Below, piece after piece: positions 1-9,427 of a DNA stretch of 64,000 nucleotides (positions are counted from its first letter, which is position 1; every line of letters begins with the position of its first letter). Under the pieces are notes generated by a model. It saw nothing but the letters and a program-made list of their open reading frames with translations. It made no database searches and was not told the DNA's origin. The position numbers and the translations under genes are program-made. Source of the DNA: Sulfurimonas sp. (GTDB lineage: Bacteria; Campylobacterota; Campylobacteria; Campylobacterales; Sulfurimonadaceae); contig PPDH01000003.1 in assembly GCA_002899765.1 (NCBI GenBank), positions 1 to 64,000 on the forward strand, written 5' to 3'.

Positions 1-8
1 GCGGTAAA

Positions 9-128
9 ATGATTAAAAGTTTAAAAGATCTGCTTGATAAGTTTAGTAGGTTTACAAATTCACTAGTTTATGATGGTGGAATTTGCAAGCGGCTCAATAT
101 TATAAATTTTTTTAATTTTTTAATTTAG
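9..128 (+). CDS. possible short or partial ORF at left edge
   Basis: An ATG at base 9 opens a 39-codon frame ending in TAG at 126-128, and the frame is open back to the window edge. It could therefore be the C-terminal tail of a gene that begins outside the window. The peptide is hydrophobic at its end and matches no family I recognise. There is no clear ribosome binding site in the few bases available. It may well be non-coding. Nothing else is visible in the first 187 bases. Confidence 0.2.
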   Translation: MIKSLKDLLDKFSRFTNSLVYDGGICKRLNIINFFNFLI

Positions 129-187
129 AATTATAACTAGTATTGGATTGTTTTTAAATAAACTCTTTTATCAAAACTATTTCTTCT

Positions 188-985
188 TTAGTTTTGTATC
201 TGCTTTTTATTTGTCAATTGTTGTAAATAATTTGAGATATTTATAAGAGAAAATGTAACCAAAAATATCATAAGACCCGGAAAAAAACTTACCCACCATG
301 CAATCTCTACGACATCTTTACCGCTGCTTAGAATTGTTCCCCAGCTCATTTGCGGCGCGACTATGCCAAGACCTAGAAAACTAAGCCCTGACTCTGCTAA
401 AATCGCACCGCCCACTCCAAATGTAAAACTTACAAAATAGATAGGTGCTAAAAGCGGAGCATAGTATTTAAAAAGTATCTTTATTCTGCTTGCTTTTGCA
501 ATATTTAGTATATTTATGTAGGGTTGAGACGTTATGCTAAAACTCTCTGAGCGGATAAGCCTTGCCGTGGTCATCCAGCCTGTTATAGAGATGATAACTA
601 TCAAAACCCAGGCTGATGCGTTTACATAGCTAACAAGTGCAAAAAGAAGAAAAAACGTAGGAAAAGTCAAAAAGAGATCTACTAAAACAACGAAACCTTT
701 GTCGATTACTCCACGAAAATATCCAGCCATAGAACCCAAAATCAAACCTATCACAGAAGCGATAAAAGCACTGCCGACACCAATAAGAAGAGAGACCTTT
801 CCACCCTCGATAAGTCGTGCTAAAATATCTCTGCCGAGTCTGTCAGTGCCTAAGAGATATTCTGAAGATGGAGGCATTAAAATAGCACTGCTGCTAAGAG
901 AATAAGCATCTGTTGAGTAAAAAACAGAACCAAAAAATGAAAATATAAAAACAAACAGAAGTATAAATATACTAAATTTCGGCAT
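188..985 (-). CDS. ABC transporter permease, DppC/OppC family
   Basis: Inner-membrane permease of a peptide/nickel-type ABC importer. The 265-residue protein has an N-terminal membrane segment and the family signature GTDRLGRDILARL near residue 46. About five further hydrophobic segments follow, and the cytoplasmic coupling loop is seen as ESGLSFLGLG. This is close to the usual 270-300 residues. It starts 8 bases after the flgK stop on the same strand, so it may be co-transcribed with the flagellar genes. The partner permease, ATPase and binding protein are not in the window. The transported substrate cannot be told from sequence. Confidence 0.85.
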   Translation of the reverse strand: MPKFSIFILLFVFIFSFFGSVFYSTDAYSLSSSAILMPPSSEYLLGTDRLGRDILARLIEGGKVSLLIGVGSAFIASVIGLILGSMAGYFRGVIDKGFVVLVDLFLTFPTFFLLFALVSYVNASAWVLIVIISITGWMTTARLIRSESFSITSQPYINILNIAKASRIKILFKYYAPLLAPIYFVSFTFGVGGAILAESGLSFLGLGIVAPQMSWGTILSSGKDVVEIAWWVSFFPGLMIFLVTFSLINISNYLQQLTNKKQIQN

Positions 986-993
986 CTTTTGCG

Positions 994-2877
994 TTACTGT
1001 TTGATTCCAAGAAGTGTCTGCATCATCTGATCTACCGTAGTAATAATCTTTGAAGCTGCACCGTACGCCGTTTGATATTTTATAAGATTTGTCAACTCTT
1101 CATCGATACTCACTTTTGAGATAGAAGAGTATTCTAATTCAACTGCATTGTACTGCGCCGTTATTGTCTGGTTGTTTAAAATCGCTTGATTGGTAGATAC
1201 GCCGACTTCGGTTGCGATAACATCAAACATTCCATAAACGGTAGAGTTATATGTTGCCTCTCCTACTTCAAAATCATACTTTTCAAACTGCTGCTGAATC
1301 ATATCTAAAGATAAGCTGGCATCCCCTGTAGAAGCAGATTTGCCTGCTGCTATATCCGTGGGATTTTCTTTTAATTTATAATTTAAGTCTATATTTTTTG
1401 CATTGTTACCGTCAAAAAATCTACTTAATCCCAATGCTCCTGCAAAATTTGAACCTGAGCTAAAGCTCTCACTTTTAAGATTGTCCTCTATAGCAAATGA
1501 GTAACCCTTAGATGCATAAGCAGAATCCATAATAAACTCAACTGCATTGCTGCCATCAGGATATGTAGCCCAATTAAACTGTATAAAGTCATCTATATCA
1601 TTGTTTGCATTTCCATCGTTATTGTCATCACCCTCTGCTTTTAGCTGCCCTTCTATTGAGTTAGAACCTGCAACTCCCGCCATAGCTGTAATACTGTTAA
1701 TATCAATCGTTCTTCTTGCCGAAATATTTCCGTCAATATCATACATGACAATATCAAAAGAACCTTCTTTGATGTTAAGAGATGAATTCACTAACGATTG
1801 AGTGTTATCAATACTAAGAGTATTAGATTCCATTCTAGTTGTATAGCTAGCCGCATAAAGATTATTTGTCGACTCTATAAGCGTGTTGGCAAAAGCATCC
1901 ATTTGGTCTACAACTTTTTGCAAAACACCGTTACTTGGAGTCCCTGAGAGGTCGCCGCTTCGCTTATCCCCTCTCAAGTCGAGTATAGCTCCTATCCTGC
2001 CGCCCTCAATAGCTTCATTCATAGGAATCAGTACGCCGTCTTGTCTCTCGTAAGAAAGTTAATAAAAGCCGTTTGGATTATTGCTGCTAGATATATGAAT
2101 CGGATGAAACGACCCGCCGTCAACTATATTAAATCCATTTACGTTTAACGTATAACTTCCATATCCCTCGTTTGATGAACTATCTATTGAAATGTTTGAT
2201 TCTATTTGATCGGTAAATGATTCTGCTCCGATAAGTTTAGCCAGACTAAGCTCTATTGAGCTTCTCTTGTCTCTTAAATCATTTGCCGTATATGCTCCGC
2301 CTGATTCTGCTATGGCGATTGATTTGTTAGTATTTGCCAACTCTTCGGCTAATGCATTAACCTCTTTTACATTAACGAACAATTGTTCATTAACACTTGA
2401 TTGAAGATCTAAAATTTTATTTTGAACTTCAATTATACTCTTTGATAGTGTTTCAGTTTGCTTTGCAAGTGCCAATTTGATAGCATCATTATCAGGATTA
2501 TCTGCAAATGTCTGCCACATATTGTAATACTCTTTTAAATCAGACTTAATACCGACATCATCTATTTCAGGAAAGTATGTTGAGAGCTCCTCTAGAGTAT
2601 TTTTTGTAAACTCAGAGTACTCTTTGTCGGATGAGATTCCCGTATATCTGTCATAAACAAAATTGTCAAATATTCTAGCGATATCCATGATTTGCGTGCC
2701 GTTGCCGACACTTCCCTCAGCCAAATTAACGGGATTGGCTGCTGCTTGAACAACTCTTTGTCTTGTATAGCCTTCACTCTCGGCATTTGTAATATTATGA
2801 CTGGTAGTGCTTACCCCGACTTGCGCTGCTGCTAGTCCGCTGTAACCGATGTTTAAAGTATTAAATATTGAACTCAT
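994..2877 (-). pseudogene. flgK: flagellar hook-associated protein FlgK, interrupted by an in-frame TAA
   Basis: FlgK (HAP1) forms the hook-filament junction. The first part (272 codons) has the axial-protein N-terminus SGLAAAQVGVSTTSHNITNA. The second part (from 1017 bases further on) ends with the C-terminal coiled-coil motif ELTNLIKYQTAYGAASKIITTVDQMM typical of FlgK. The two parts lie in the same frame, separated only by TAA at 2059-2061. The next codons (LSYERQDGVLIPM) continue naturally. Total span is 628 codons, normal for the family. The stop is a point change or sequencing error rather than a frameshift. flgN-like sits one base upstream of the start. Confidence 0.85.
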
Positions 2878-2878
2878 T

Positions 2879-3307
2879 TTAGACTCTTATCTTCAATATA
2901 GTAGATTCTTTTGAAGCAACTTTGTTGTAGCCCTGCATCTCTGTAGGAATTAAATTTTCTAAAAATGTATTGTAAAGATTGCTAACGGCTAAAACCAACT
3001 TTGCGTAACGTTTATTTATAGAGTGAAGAGTTGACAACTCGACTTTAAGTTCATTCAACATACCATGCTGCTGCGCATTTAGAAGCTCTGGCAGCTCTGC
3101 ATCCGGGTTTAAACGTATGAGAGTAGAAATTTCATAATCAATCATAGCTTTTTTTGATTCAAAACTTTTTAACTTCTCTTCTTTTAATTTCAATCTGTCA
3201 AATTGAGGATTGTGGTTTGCCGATTGGATATCTTCTATATCAGACTCTGTAATTTTTATTAAATCTCTTAAATCGTTTATAGCACTTTGTAAATGATAAC
3301 TCAACAT
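2879..3307 (-). CDS. FlgN-like flagellar chaperone
   Basis: A 142-residue, largely helical, charged protein with several coiled-coil heptads (for example KLKEEKLKSFESKKAMID). Size, helical content and position directly before flgK and after flgM match the FlgN family, which protects FlgK and FlgL before export. Sequence similarity to FlgN is weak by eye, so the call rests mainly on context. The stop lies one base from the flgK ATG, suggesting translational coupling. Confidence 0.6.
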   Translation of the reverse strand: MLSYHLQSAINDLRDLIKITESDIEDIQSANHNPQFDRLKLKEEKLKSFESKKAMIDYEISTLIRLNPDAELPELLNAQQHGMLNELKVELSTLHSINKRYAKLVLAVSNLYNTFLENLIPTEMQGYNKVASKESTILKIRV

Positions 3308-3336
3308 GGCATAATCCTTAATGTATTGATTAAAAC

Positions 3337-3546
3337 CTACATCAACTCTTCAGCTATCTTCTCTGATAGAGCTTGCAGATTTACTTTATATTCGCCAGAC
3401 GCAAGAGCCTCTTTTATCTGTTCGACCTTACTTGTATCTCCCTGCTGGGAAATTATTTTCGGAGTTTTTTTTGAAACTTCCTTACTTTCGCCAAAATCAT
3501 TTGCGTATACGTTACGCAAGCCCGCTTGATTAACTTGTGAAATCAT
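3337..3546 (-). CDS. flgM: anti-sigma-28 factor FlgM
   Basis: A 69-residue protein. The C-terminal half, DTSKVEQIKEALASGEYKVNLQALSEKIAEEL, is the conserved sigma-28-binding helix region of FlgM. The N-terminal half is disordered-looking, as usual. FlgM holds FliA inactive until it is exported through the finished hook-basal body. It is flanked by flgJ-like (upstream) and flgN-like (downstream) on the same strand. A candidate FliA-type promoter lies in the 80 bases upstream. Confidence 0.8.
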   Translation of the reverse strand: MISQVNQAGLRNVYANDFGESKEVSKKTPKIISQQGDTSKVEQIKEALASGEYKVNLQALSEKIAEELM

Positions 3547-3584
3547 GACTTATCCTTTTTATCTTCTTGTAAATATAATTATCT

Positions 3585-3605
3585 GTAACTATATCGACAA
3601 AACGA
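3585..3605 (-). promoter_or_regulatory. candidate sigma-28 (FliA) -10 element upstream of flgM
   Basis: On the minus strand about 45 bases upstream of flgM there is CGATAT preceded by T-rich sequence. This resembles the epsilonproteobacterial FliA -10 (CGATWT). It is a short, degenerate motif, so the call is tentative. Confidence 0.3.
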
Positions 3606-3626
3606 GATAAAATATTAACTATTCCG

Positions 3627-3908
3627 CTACTTCTGACTTAAAAAATCGTAAAGCATTTGAGAAAATCCAAATCCTCCCGCACTCGCTTTTGCAAGCTCTT
3701 CCCTGTACATGGATTTATATATCTTATCACCGGGGTCATTCGCCTCGGAAAAAAGATTTTTTTCATCTTTCATGGCATCATCCATCAACATCTTCAAAAT
3801 AACGGACTCAAAAGCATCAGTCTGCTCTCTTAATTTTGCATCATCTGCTTTTGGGTCAATCTTAGGAAGTTGATGCTGCTGCGATATAAATTGCGTATCT
3901 ATGTTCAT
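3627..3908 (-). CDS. flgJ: FlgJ-like rod-binding protein (N-terminal domain only)
   Basis: A 93-residue protein with the FlgJ N-terminal rod-scaffold signature: REQTDAFESVILKMLMDDAM followed by YKSMYREELAKASAGGFGFSQMLYDFL. It lacks the C-terminal peptidoglycan hydrolase domain of enterobacterial FlgJ, which is usual in Epsilonproteobacteria. It lies 9 bases after flgI on the same strand, consistent with a basal-body operon flgI-flgJ-flgM-flgN-flgK. Confidence 0.8.
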   Translation of the reverse strand: MNIDTQFISQQHQLPKIDPKADDAKLREQTDAFESVILKMLMDDAMKDEKNLFSEANDPGDKIYKSMYREELAKASAGGFGFSQMLYDFLSQK

Positions 3909-3917
3909 CCCCTCTCC

Positions 3918-4961
3918 TTATATTAATTTTAGTTCAGCCGAGATGCTTCCCGCACTTTTGATGGCTTCTAAAATTGAGATAATATCTTTTGGAGTAGCTC
4001 CGAGTTTTTGCAGTGAGCGAACCAAATTTGCAACCGTCGTACTTCCTGTTTTTGTATACAACTCGTTTTCATTTAGCCCGATAACCATATTTTCATCCAC
4101 ACTCACAGAACCTGCAGGCTTACTCAAAGCATCCTGTTCCGTGATTTTGATAGTTATATCGCCGTGTGTCATGACAATAGGTTTTATCTTTATACCGACT
4201 CCCGATATGATAGTTCCTGTTCTCTCGTTTATAACAATTCTGTCTTTTACATTGTAGTCCATATCTATATCTTGAACCTCTGCCAAAAACTCAACCATAC
4301 TCTTGTTTTGCGGCTTTTTTAGTTTGATGGTTCTTGAGTCCATGGCTACTGCTACCTGAGTGCTGTAGACTTCATTCAATGTTTTTTGGATTGTTACGCT
4401 GTTTTGAAAGTCGGCATCTTTAAGCGAGAGCGTTACAAACTCTTGGTTATAGAGGTCGATGTTAATCTCTCTCTCAACCAAACCGCCGTTATAAATCAAA
4501 CCTGCCGTCGGATGAGAATCCCCTCCGCCTTGTCCGTTTCTGCCGCCTATACTGATAGCACCCTGAGCCAATGCGTATATCTTGCCGTCAACCCCTTTTA
4601 AAGGAGTCATAAGAAGTGTTCCGCCTTCTAATGATTTTGCATCGCCTATAGATGAAACCGTTATATCTATCTTGTCACCCTGTCTTGCAAAAGGAGCAAG
4701 TTCAGCCGTTACAACTACTGCCGCAACGTTTTTTGACTTTATATCTATAGAGTTCATATCTATATTCATAGCTTTTAACATGTTGGCGATTGACTGCAGC
4801 GTAAATTTTGAAGTTGTACCGTCACCCGTTTTTTGCAGACCCACAACCAATGAGTAACCGATAAGGTGGTTGTCTCTTACACCCACAATATTGGCTACAT
4901 CGCTTATCTTAGCGGCATAAACAATAGTAATGCTAAGTAAAAATAAAATAATTGTTTTCAT
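3918..4961 (-). CDS. flgI: flagellar P-ring protein FlgI
   Basis: A 347-residue periplasmic P-ring subunit. A signal peptide (MKTIILFLLSITIVYA) is followed by KISDVANIVGVRDNHLIGYSLVVGL, the typical FlgI start. Later blocks include AQGAISIGG and the C-terminal LVRSLQKLGATPKDIISILEAIKSAGSI. The length is normal for the family. It is the first gene of the flagellar run in this window, with 46 bases between it and rsmD. Confidence 0.95.
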   Translation of the reverse strand: MKTIILFLLSITIVYAAKISDVANIVGVRDNHLIGYSLVVGLQKTGDGTTSKFTLQSIANMLKAMNIDMNSIDIKSKNVAAVVVTAELAPFARQGDKIDITVSSIGDAKSLEGGTLLMTPLKGVDGKIYALAQGAISIGGRNGQGGGDSHPTAGLIYNGGLVEREINIDLYNQEFVTLSLKDADFQNSVTIQKTLNEVYSTQVAVAMDSRTIKLKKPQNKSMVEFLAEVQDIDMDYNVKDRIVINERTGTIISGVGIKIKPIVMTHGDITIKITEQDALSKPAGSVSVDENMVIGLNENELYTKTGSTTVANLVRSLQKLGATPKDIISILEAIKSAGSISAELKLI

Positions 4962-5007
4962 CGCTAATCCTTAAATATAACGATGTTACAGCAATATCTA
5001 TTCCAAT

Positions 5008-5598
5008 TTACTCATCATGAAGGTAAGTTAAAGAGGTATTTCCAAATTTTTTAGATTTTTTTATGGTGTAAGCGCCGATGTTTTGAGGAATCTCCAGAGT
5101 ACTCATGTGCTCGATTATGATGAGCTTCACACACTCCCTTGGCAGAGAGGCGATAAGAGAGATGGTTTTATCATAAATATCTTCCATCCCTTCTCTTATG
5201 CTAAAAGGCGGGTCTATGTAAAAATATGCCTCTTCATTTTTCTTCTGCAACGATTTTACGACAGCTGCGATATTTGAAAATGTATCGCCGCTATAAACTT
5301 CACATGCCAAAGGGTCGGTCTGTGCAATATTCTCTTTTAGAACCTTCAGCGCTTCACTGTCTTGCTCCATAAAGATGACTTTTTTTGCACCGCGGCTAAG
5401 CGCTTCAAGACCTATTGAGCCGCTTCCTGAGAAGAGTTCTACAAAGGTAGAGTCTATTATCTCAAACTGCAAAGTATTAAAAAAAGACTCCAGCACTATT
5501 GCTTTTGAGCTTCTTGTCGTTGTTTTTGAGGGGAGTTTTAAAGTTTTGTTTTTGAATTTTCCCGATATTATCTTTTTGGTTATTGTTTTACTTTTCAT
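5008..5598 (-). CDS. rsmD: 16S rRNA (guanine(966)-N(2))-methyltransferase RsmD
   Basis: A 196-residue SAM-dependent methyltransferase. It starts with the RsmD motif ISGKFKNKTLKLPSK and has the SAM-binding loop VELFSGSGSIGLEALSRGA (about residues 69-87) and the catalytic DPPF motif (YIDPPFS). It methylates G966 of 16S rRNA. The start overlaps the preceding small ORF by 11 bases, so the two are probably translationally coupled. Confidence 0.9.
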   Translation of the reverse strand: MKSKTITKKIISGKFKNKTLKLPSKTTTRSSKAIVLESFFNTLQFEIIDSTFVELFSGSGSIGLEALSRGAKKVIFMEQDSEALKVLKENIAQTDPLACEVYSGDTFSNIAAVVKSLQKKNEEAYFYIDPPFSIREGMEDIYDKTISLIASLPRECVKLIIIEHMSTLEIPQNIGAYTIKKSKKFGNTSLTYLHDE

Positions 5599-5953
5599 AA
5601 AATGCGCGTACTACCTTTAAAATATTTGCCTGATACTCTTGGGTAAGCGACTCAATACGTTTTTGCAAAATATCAAAATCAAGAGACTCATCTTCATCAA
5701 ACTCTTCTTCAATCTTTCTTTTGTTCATGCTTTTATATCTTTTTTCCAACGCCAAAATAAGCTGAGATCTTGAAAACGGCTTAAGCAGATCTGCATCTTT
5801 GGAACTTGAGATATAAAAACATCTCTCATCATCAAAACACTTTACGTCTCTAAGAAGAATGTCGCAGTTTTTTACCGAACTAAGATATTTGCCCAAAAAA
5901 AGTTCTAATGATTTTTGCATCAACGGCGACTTGCATTCAACGGCTACTCTCAA
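5588..5953 (-). CDS. conserved hypothetical protein upstream of rsmD
   Basis: A 121-residue protein without a recognised domain. The N-terminal half could be an alpha/beta fold. The C-terminal half is acidic and helical (KIEEEFDEDESLDFDILQKRIESLTQEYQ), possibly coiled coil. It overlaps rsmD by 11 bases and lies 36 bases after the exonuclease gene. It has no signal peptide or membrane segment. Function unknown. Confidence 0.6.
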   Translation of the reverse strand: MRVAVECKSPLMQKSLELFLGKYLSSVKNCDILLRDVKCFDDERCFYISSSKDADLLKPFSRSQLILALEKRYKSMNKRKIEEEFDEDESLDFDILQKRIESLTQEYQANILKVVRAFYEK

Positions 5954-5989
5954 AAGACTCCTTCATTTTTTAAGTTGAAGTATAGCATA

Positions 5990-6709
5990 TCAACCATGTA
6001 AATATCTTTTGAGGGTATACTTTAAATCTTCGTCCAAATCAACAATATTTAAAAGCATCCACTCAAGATAACCTCTGTCACACATGCTTATCTCCTCTAT
6101 ATACCTTCCGCTGTATTTTCCAAAATCAAACTTCTGCATAAGCACGTTTTTTTGGCTTAGTTCAACCAACATGTCATGTTCTTTTATCTGCGCTAAACAG
6201 TCATAAAGAAGCTTTACATGTAGATCATCGCTGAGTGCATTATGCGGCATCAAATCTCTTTCATGTAAAGCATATTTCAGCGCCTCTTTTTGTTCTTGTT
6301 TGTAAAGTCTAAGCTCATATCTTAAAAATTGCAAAGAGAACCCTTCGCACTCCGGGATAAGATGTTTTGTAACTCTGAGCGTGTCAAGCGTTTTGCCGTG
6401 CCATGTAAATCCTGCGGATTCAAGCATATTAAGGTCAAAGTTTATATTGTGCGCAATGATAGTGGCATCTTCTTTGTTATGTTCATGCAGAAATTTCCAC
6501 GCGCGGCTCTCTTTGAGCGGCGGTTTATCTTTAAGCATCTCGTTTGTAATATGGTTTATACTTGAAGCTTTTGCAGAGATTTTTTTGCCCTCGTTTACAA
6601 GCTCATATATCGAGACGGTTTCACTCTCTAAAACTCCGATTATTCCTATAGAGCAGATTTTATCGCCGATATCTAAACCTGTCGTCTCCAAATCCAAAAA
6701 TATTAACAT
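5990..6709 (-). CDS. DnaQ-like DEDDh 3'-5' exonuclease
   Basis: A 239-residue exonuclease of the DNA polymerase III epsilon type. Exo I is FLDLETTGLD, Exo II is AHNINFDLNML, and Exo III is HNALSDDLH with the catalytic His and Asp. The C-terminal extension (FGKYSGRYIEEISMCDRGYLEWML) looks like the small DUF3820-type domain often fused to such nucleases. It overlaps the upstream membrane protein gene by 7 bases. It may be a repair or RNA-processing nuclease rather than the replicative proofreader. Confidence 0.8.
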   Translation of the reverse strand: MLIFLDLETTGLDIGDKICSIGIIGVLESETVSIYELVNEGKKISAKASSINHITNEMLKDKPPLKESRAWKFLHEHNKEDATIIAHNINFDLNMLESAGFTWHGKTLDTLRVTKHLIPECEGFSLQFLRYELRLYKQEQKEALKYALHERDLMPHNALSDDLHVKLLYDCLAQIKEHDMLVELSQKNVLMQKFDFGKYSGRYIEEISMCDRGYLEWMLLNIVDLDEDLKYTLKRYLHG

Positions 6710-7242
6710 GTAACAATCTTTATTTTTTTACATTTGGAGCTTAAGATGATGAAAGAGAAGTAACCGCTAAGAAGTATAAAACCATAGAGCCAGTAGATGT
6801 TAAACCACTCAAAAAGTCCGCTATAAGAGGTAAAAAGATTTGTATAGATGAGTGCTAAAATCATAACTGAGCCGACCAGCCAGATAAGCAGCATTAGCCA
6901 CTTCCGCCAAACTTTTACCAAATCCCCGTAACCTATCACTTCTACTATACTGCTGCCATCACATGTTAAAAGTTTGAGTTCAAAGCCGTTTATACAGCTG
7001 TTGAAAATATACTTCAACCCTCGAAAAAGTGCAAGTAAAATTGTAAAAGAGAAAAAGACGGGAAACCAAAATCTAAATATATCAAAAAGTGCATCCGTTA
7101 TTTCAGGCGTGAGCTGGGGCAATCCTCTTGAAATGTAGATAAAGAGCGTTACTGCAAACGACAACAATGCGGCAAAAAAGATGCTCCAAACAGTGAGACG
7201 CACAGCCCATTTAAACCAAAGAAGTATATAAAATCTACTCAT
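6703..7242 (-). CDS. hypothetical membrane protein
   Basis: A 179-residue protein with about four hydrophobic segments (near residues 12-34, 57-72, 113-132 and 145-167) and a central soluble loop. I recognise no family. It overlaps both neighbours by a few bases, so it belongs to the same minus-strand transcription unit as the exonuclease. Confidence 0.6.
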   Translation of the reverse strand: MSRFYILLWFKWAVRLTVWSIFFAALLSFAVTLFIYISRGLPQLTPEITDALFDIFRFWFPVFFSFTILLALFRGLKYIFNSCINGFELKLLTCDGSSIVEVIGYGDLVKVWRKWLMLLIWLVGSVMILALIYTNLFTSYSGLFEWFNIYWLYGFILLSGYFSFIILSSKCKKIKIVTC

Positions 7243-7663
7243 CTGTTTTAAAAGTTTCTAACATTCCATGATAGTGTTCAAGCGTCATAAAGCTTTTTTC
7301 AAACCTAAAGCGGATGATGAACTCTACTATTTTGTTCTTTAGCGTCTCATCGACATTTTGTGCTTTTCCAAAATAGCCCAAAGAGACATTTTTGCTCTTT
7401 ATAACGGCATCTTTGTCATATCCGATTGCGAGTATCTGAAGATATTTGCCCTTTTTTATCTCACCCAGACTTTCACTAAGCAGCGAAGCACCTGAGAGGT
7501 TTATAGCTTTAAACTGAAAAAGTTCACTGAACTCCTCGACTTTTTCATCGATGTGAAGTTCATCGTAAAGAGCTTGAAGTAAAACCAAATTCTCTTTTCT
7601 GGCACGCTCATAACTAGAGATTTTATTTGTTATACTTTTTAGTCTGTCTAAGGCTGAACTCAT
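7235..7663 (-). CDS. conserved hypothetical protein
   Basis: A 142-residue soluble protein. The N-terminus is predicted coiled coil (LDRLKSITNKISSYERARKEN), followed by a mixed alpha/beta region. No catalytic motif is visible. It is the first gene of the minus-strand unit 7663-5008 and is divergent from murA, 87 bases away. Confidence 0.55.
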   Translation of the reverse strand: MSSALDRLKSITNKISSYERARKENLVLLQALYDELHIDEKVEEFSELFQFKAINLSGASLLSESLGEIKKGKYLQILAIGYDKDAVIKSKNVSLGYFGKAQNVDETLKNKIVEFIIRFRFEKSFMTLEHYHGMLETFKTDE

Positions 7664-7718
7664 TACTATTCCTCTGTTTACTTGAAGTGATTATACCAAA
7701 AAGCAAAACTATTTTGGA

Positions 7719-7724
7719 TATAAT
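7719..7724 (+). promoter_or_regulatory. candidate -10 box for murA
   Basis: TATAAT lies 26 bases upstream of the murA ATG in the divergent gap. No good -35 hexamer is visible at 17 bases, as is common in epsilonproteobacterial sigma-70 promoters. Confidence 0.4.
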
Positions 7725-7750
7725 CTCCCATTTTAAAAACAAAGACTAAC

Positions 7751-9034
7751 ATGGATTATTTACAGATTAAAAAAGTTCCCTCTCTACATGGAGAGATAAA
7801 AATTTCCGGTGCCAAAAATGCCTCTTTACCGCTTATTGCGATGACGATACTTGCAAAAAACAGCGTAACTATAAAAAATCTTCCACATGTTGCAGATATA
7901 AATACTCTCTTAAAACTCCTCTCAAATCTAGGTGCAGAGTGCTCTTCATCATGGAGCCAAGAAGAGAATGTAACAACGGTTGACACATCAACTCTAACCC
8001 AGACAAAAGCAACTTATGACATCGTCAGAACTATGCGCGCTTCCATACTTGTTCTAGGACCTATTTTAGCGAGATTTGGGCACTGTGAAGTTTCACTTCC
8101 CGGTGGATGCGCCATAGGGCAGAGACCTGTAGATTTGCACTTAAAAGCGCTTGAGAGTATGGGCGCGGTTATAAATATCGAAGCAGGTTACATCCATGCA
8201 ACTGCTCCCGAGGGTCTTAAAGGGTGCGAGATTATTTTTGACAAGATAACCGTAACGGGAACCGCAAACATTGTTATGGCGGCGGCGCTTGCAGAGGGCG
8301 TAACAACCATCACAAATGCGGCAAGAGAGCCTGAAGTCGTACAACTTTGTGAGATTCTCAACGCAAACGGCGTTAAAATCGAGGGAATTGAAACTGCCAT
8401 GTTAACCATTCATGGAACAGCAGGAAAACTCTTAAACATTGAACCATTTAGCGTTATTCCCGACCGTATTGAAGCGGGAACCTATCTGTGTGCGGCGGCA
8501 ATAACCAGATCAGAACTCACACTAAAAGACGTAAACGCCAAACACTTAGGTTCAGTACTCTCAAAACTTCAAGAGATGGGAAGCAGATTTACAATAAATC
8601 AAAACGAAATAACGATACACCCCTCAGAAGTTATCAAACCTGTAAAGATAGTCACTCAAGAGTACCCTGCATTTCCTACCGACATGCAGGCACAATTTTT
8701 GGTGCTTGCAACTCAAGCGGAGGGAACTTCCATCATAGAAGAGAGGCTTTTTGAAAATAGGTTTATGCATGTAAGCGAGCTTCAAAGAATGGGTGCAAAT
8801 ATTTCACTAAACGGCAATGTGGCAACCGTAAACGGAAAATCAAAGCTAAGCGGAACCGATGTTATGGCAACCGACTTAAGAGCGTCCAGTGCGCTTGTTC
8901 TGGCAGGTCTTGTAGCTGATGGCATAACGAATGTTCACCGTATCTATCACCTTGACAGAGGTTACGACTCTTTAGAAGTGAAGTTGCAAAATGTGGGAGC
9001 GGATATAAAAAGACTTAAAGAACAAGTAGTATAA
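7751..9034 (+). CDS. murA: UDP-N-acetylglucosamine 1-carboxyvinyltransferase MurA
   Basis: This enzyme catalyses the first committed step of peptidoglycan synthesis: enolpyruvyl transfer from PEP to UDP-GlcNAc in the cytoplasm. The 427-residue protein has Lys22-Asn23 (ISGAKNAS), the catalytic-loop cysteine in [14 protein letters not shown] (Cys120) and the C-terminal motif [13 protein letters not shown]. The presence of Cys rather than Asp predicts fosfomycin sensitivity. It is a single gene, convergent with hspR 5 bases downstream. Confidence 0.97.
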   Translation: MDYLQIKKVPSLHGEIKISGAKNASLPLIAMTILAKNSVTIKNLPHVADINTLLKLLSNLGAECSSSWSQEENVTTVDTSTLTQTKATYDIVRTMRASILVLGPILARFGHCEVSLPGGCAIGQRPVDLHLKALESMGAVINIEAGYIHATAPEGLKGCEIIFDKITVTGTANIVMAAALAEGVTTITNAAREPEVVQLCEILNANGVKIEGIETAMLTIHGTAGKLLNIEPFSVIPDRIEAGTYLCAAAITRSELTLKDVNAKHLGSVLSKLQEMGSRFTINQNEITIHPSEVIKPVKIVTQEYPAFPTDMQAQFLVLATQAEGTSIIEERLFENRFMHVSELQRMGANISLNGNVATVNGKSKLSGTDVMATDLRASSALVLAGLVADGITNVHRIYHLDRGYDSLEVKLQNVGADIKRLKEQVV

Positions 9035-9039
9035 GCTAA

Positions 9040-9417
9040 TCAATCTTCAAAAATTATCATCTCATAGATACTTTTTTTAGTTACCAACGCTTTATCACTT
9101 GATACACTTTGATAGTTTTTAGCTTTTAAAACCTCATTTCTAAGCTCTTTCATATCTTGTTCCATGGTGTCGACATTCTCTTTTAATCTTAGTATTATGT
9201 CAACGCCTGCAAGATTTACGCCAAGTTCACGCGTAAGCCTCAAAATCAGTTTAATCCTATCTATATCTTTTTGCGAGTAGAGTCTTATTTTACCGCTAGA
9301 CCTTGATGGAGTGATAAGATTTTCCCTCTCATACTGTCTTAGAGTCTGCGGATGTATATCCAAAACTTTTGCAACAATACTGATTAAATAAACAGGTTCA
9401 TCATACTTGTGTATCAT
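9040..9417 (-). CDS. hspR: HspR-type MerR-family heat-shock repressor
   Basis: A 125-residue regulator with a MerR winged helix: VAKVLDIHPQTLRQYERENLITPSRSSGKIRLYSQKDIDRI. A short coiled coil follows (LRLKENVDTMEQDMKELRNEV). HspR binds HAIR sites and represses chaperone genes. It lies 10 bases downstream of cbpA on the same strand, the usual epsilonproteobacterial cbpA-hspR order. A HAIR-like site upstream of cbpA suggests autorepression. Confidence 0.9.
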   Translation of the reverse strand: MIHKYDEPVYLISIVAKVLDIHPQTLRQYERENLITPSRSSGKIRLYSQKDIDRIKLILRLTRELGVNLAGVDIILRLKENVDTMEQDMKELRNEVLKAKNYQSVSSDKALVTKKSIYEMIIFED

Positions 9418-9427
9418 CTTTTTCTCC

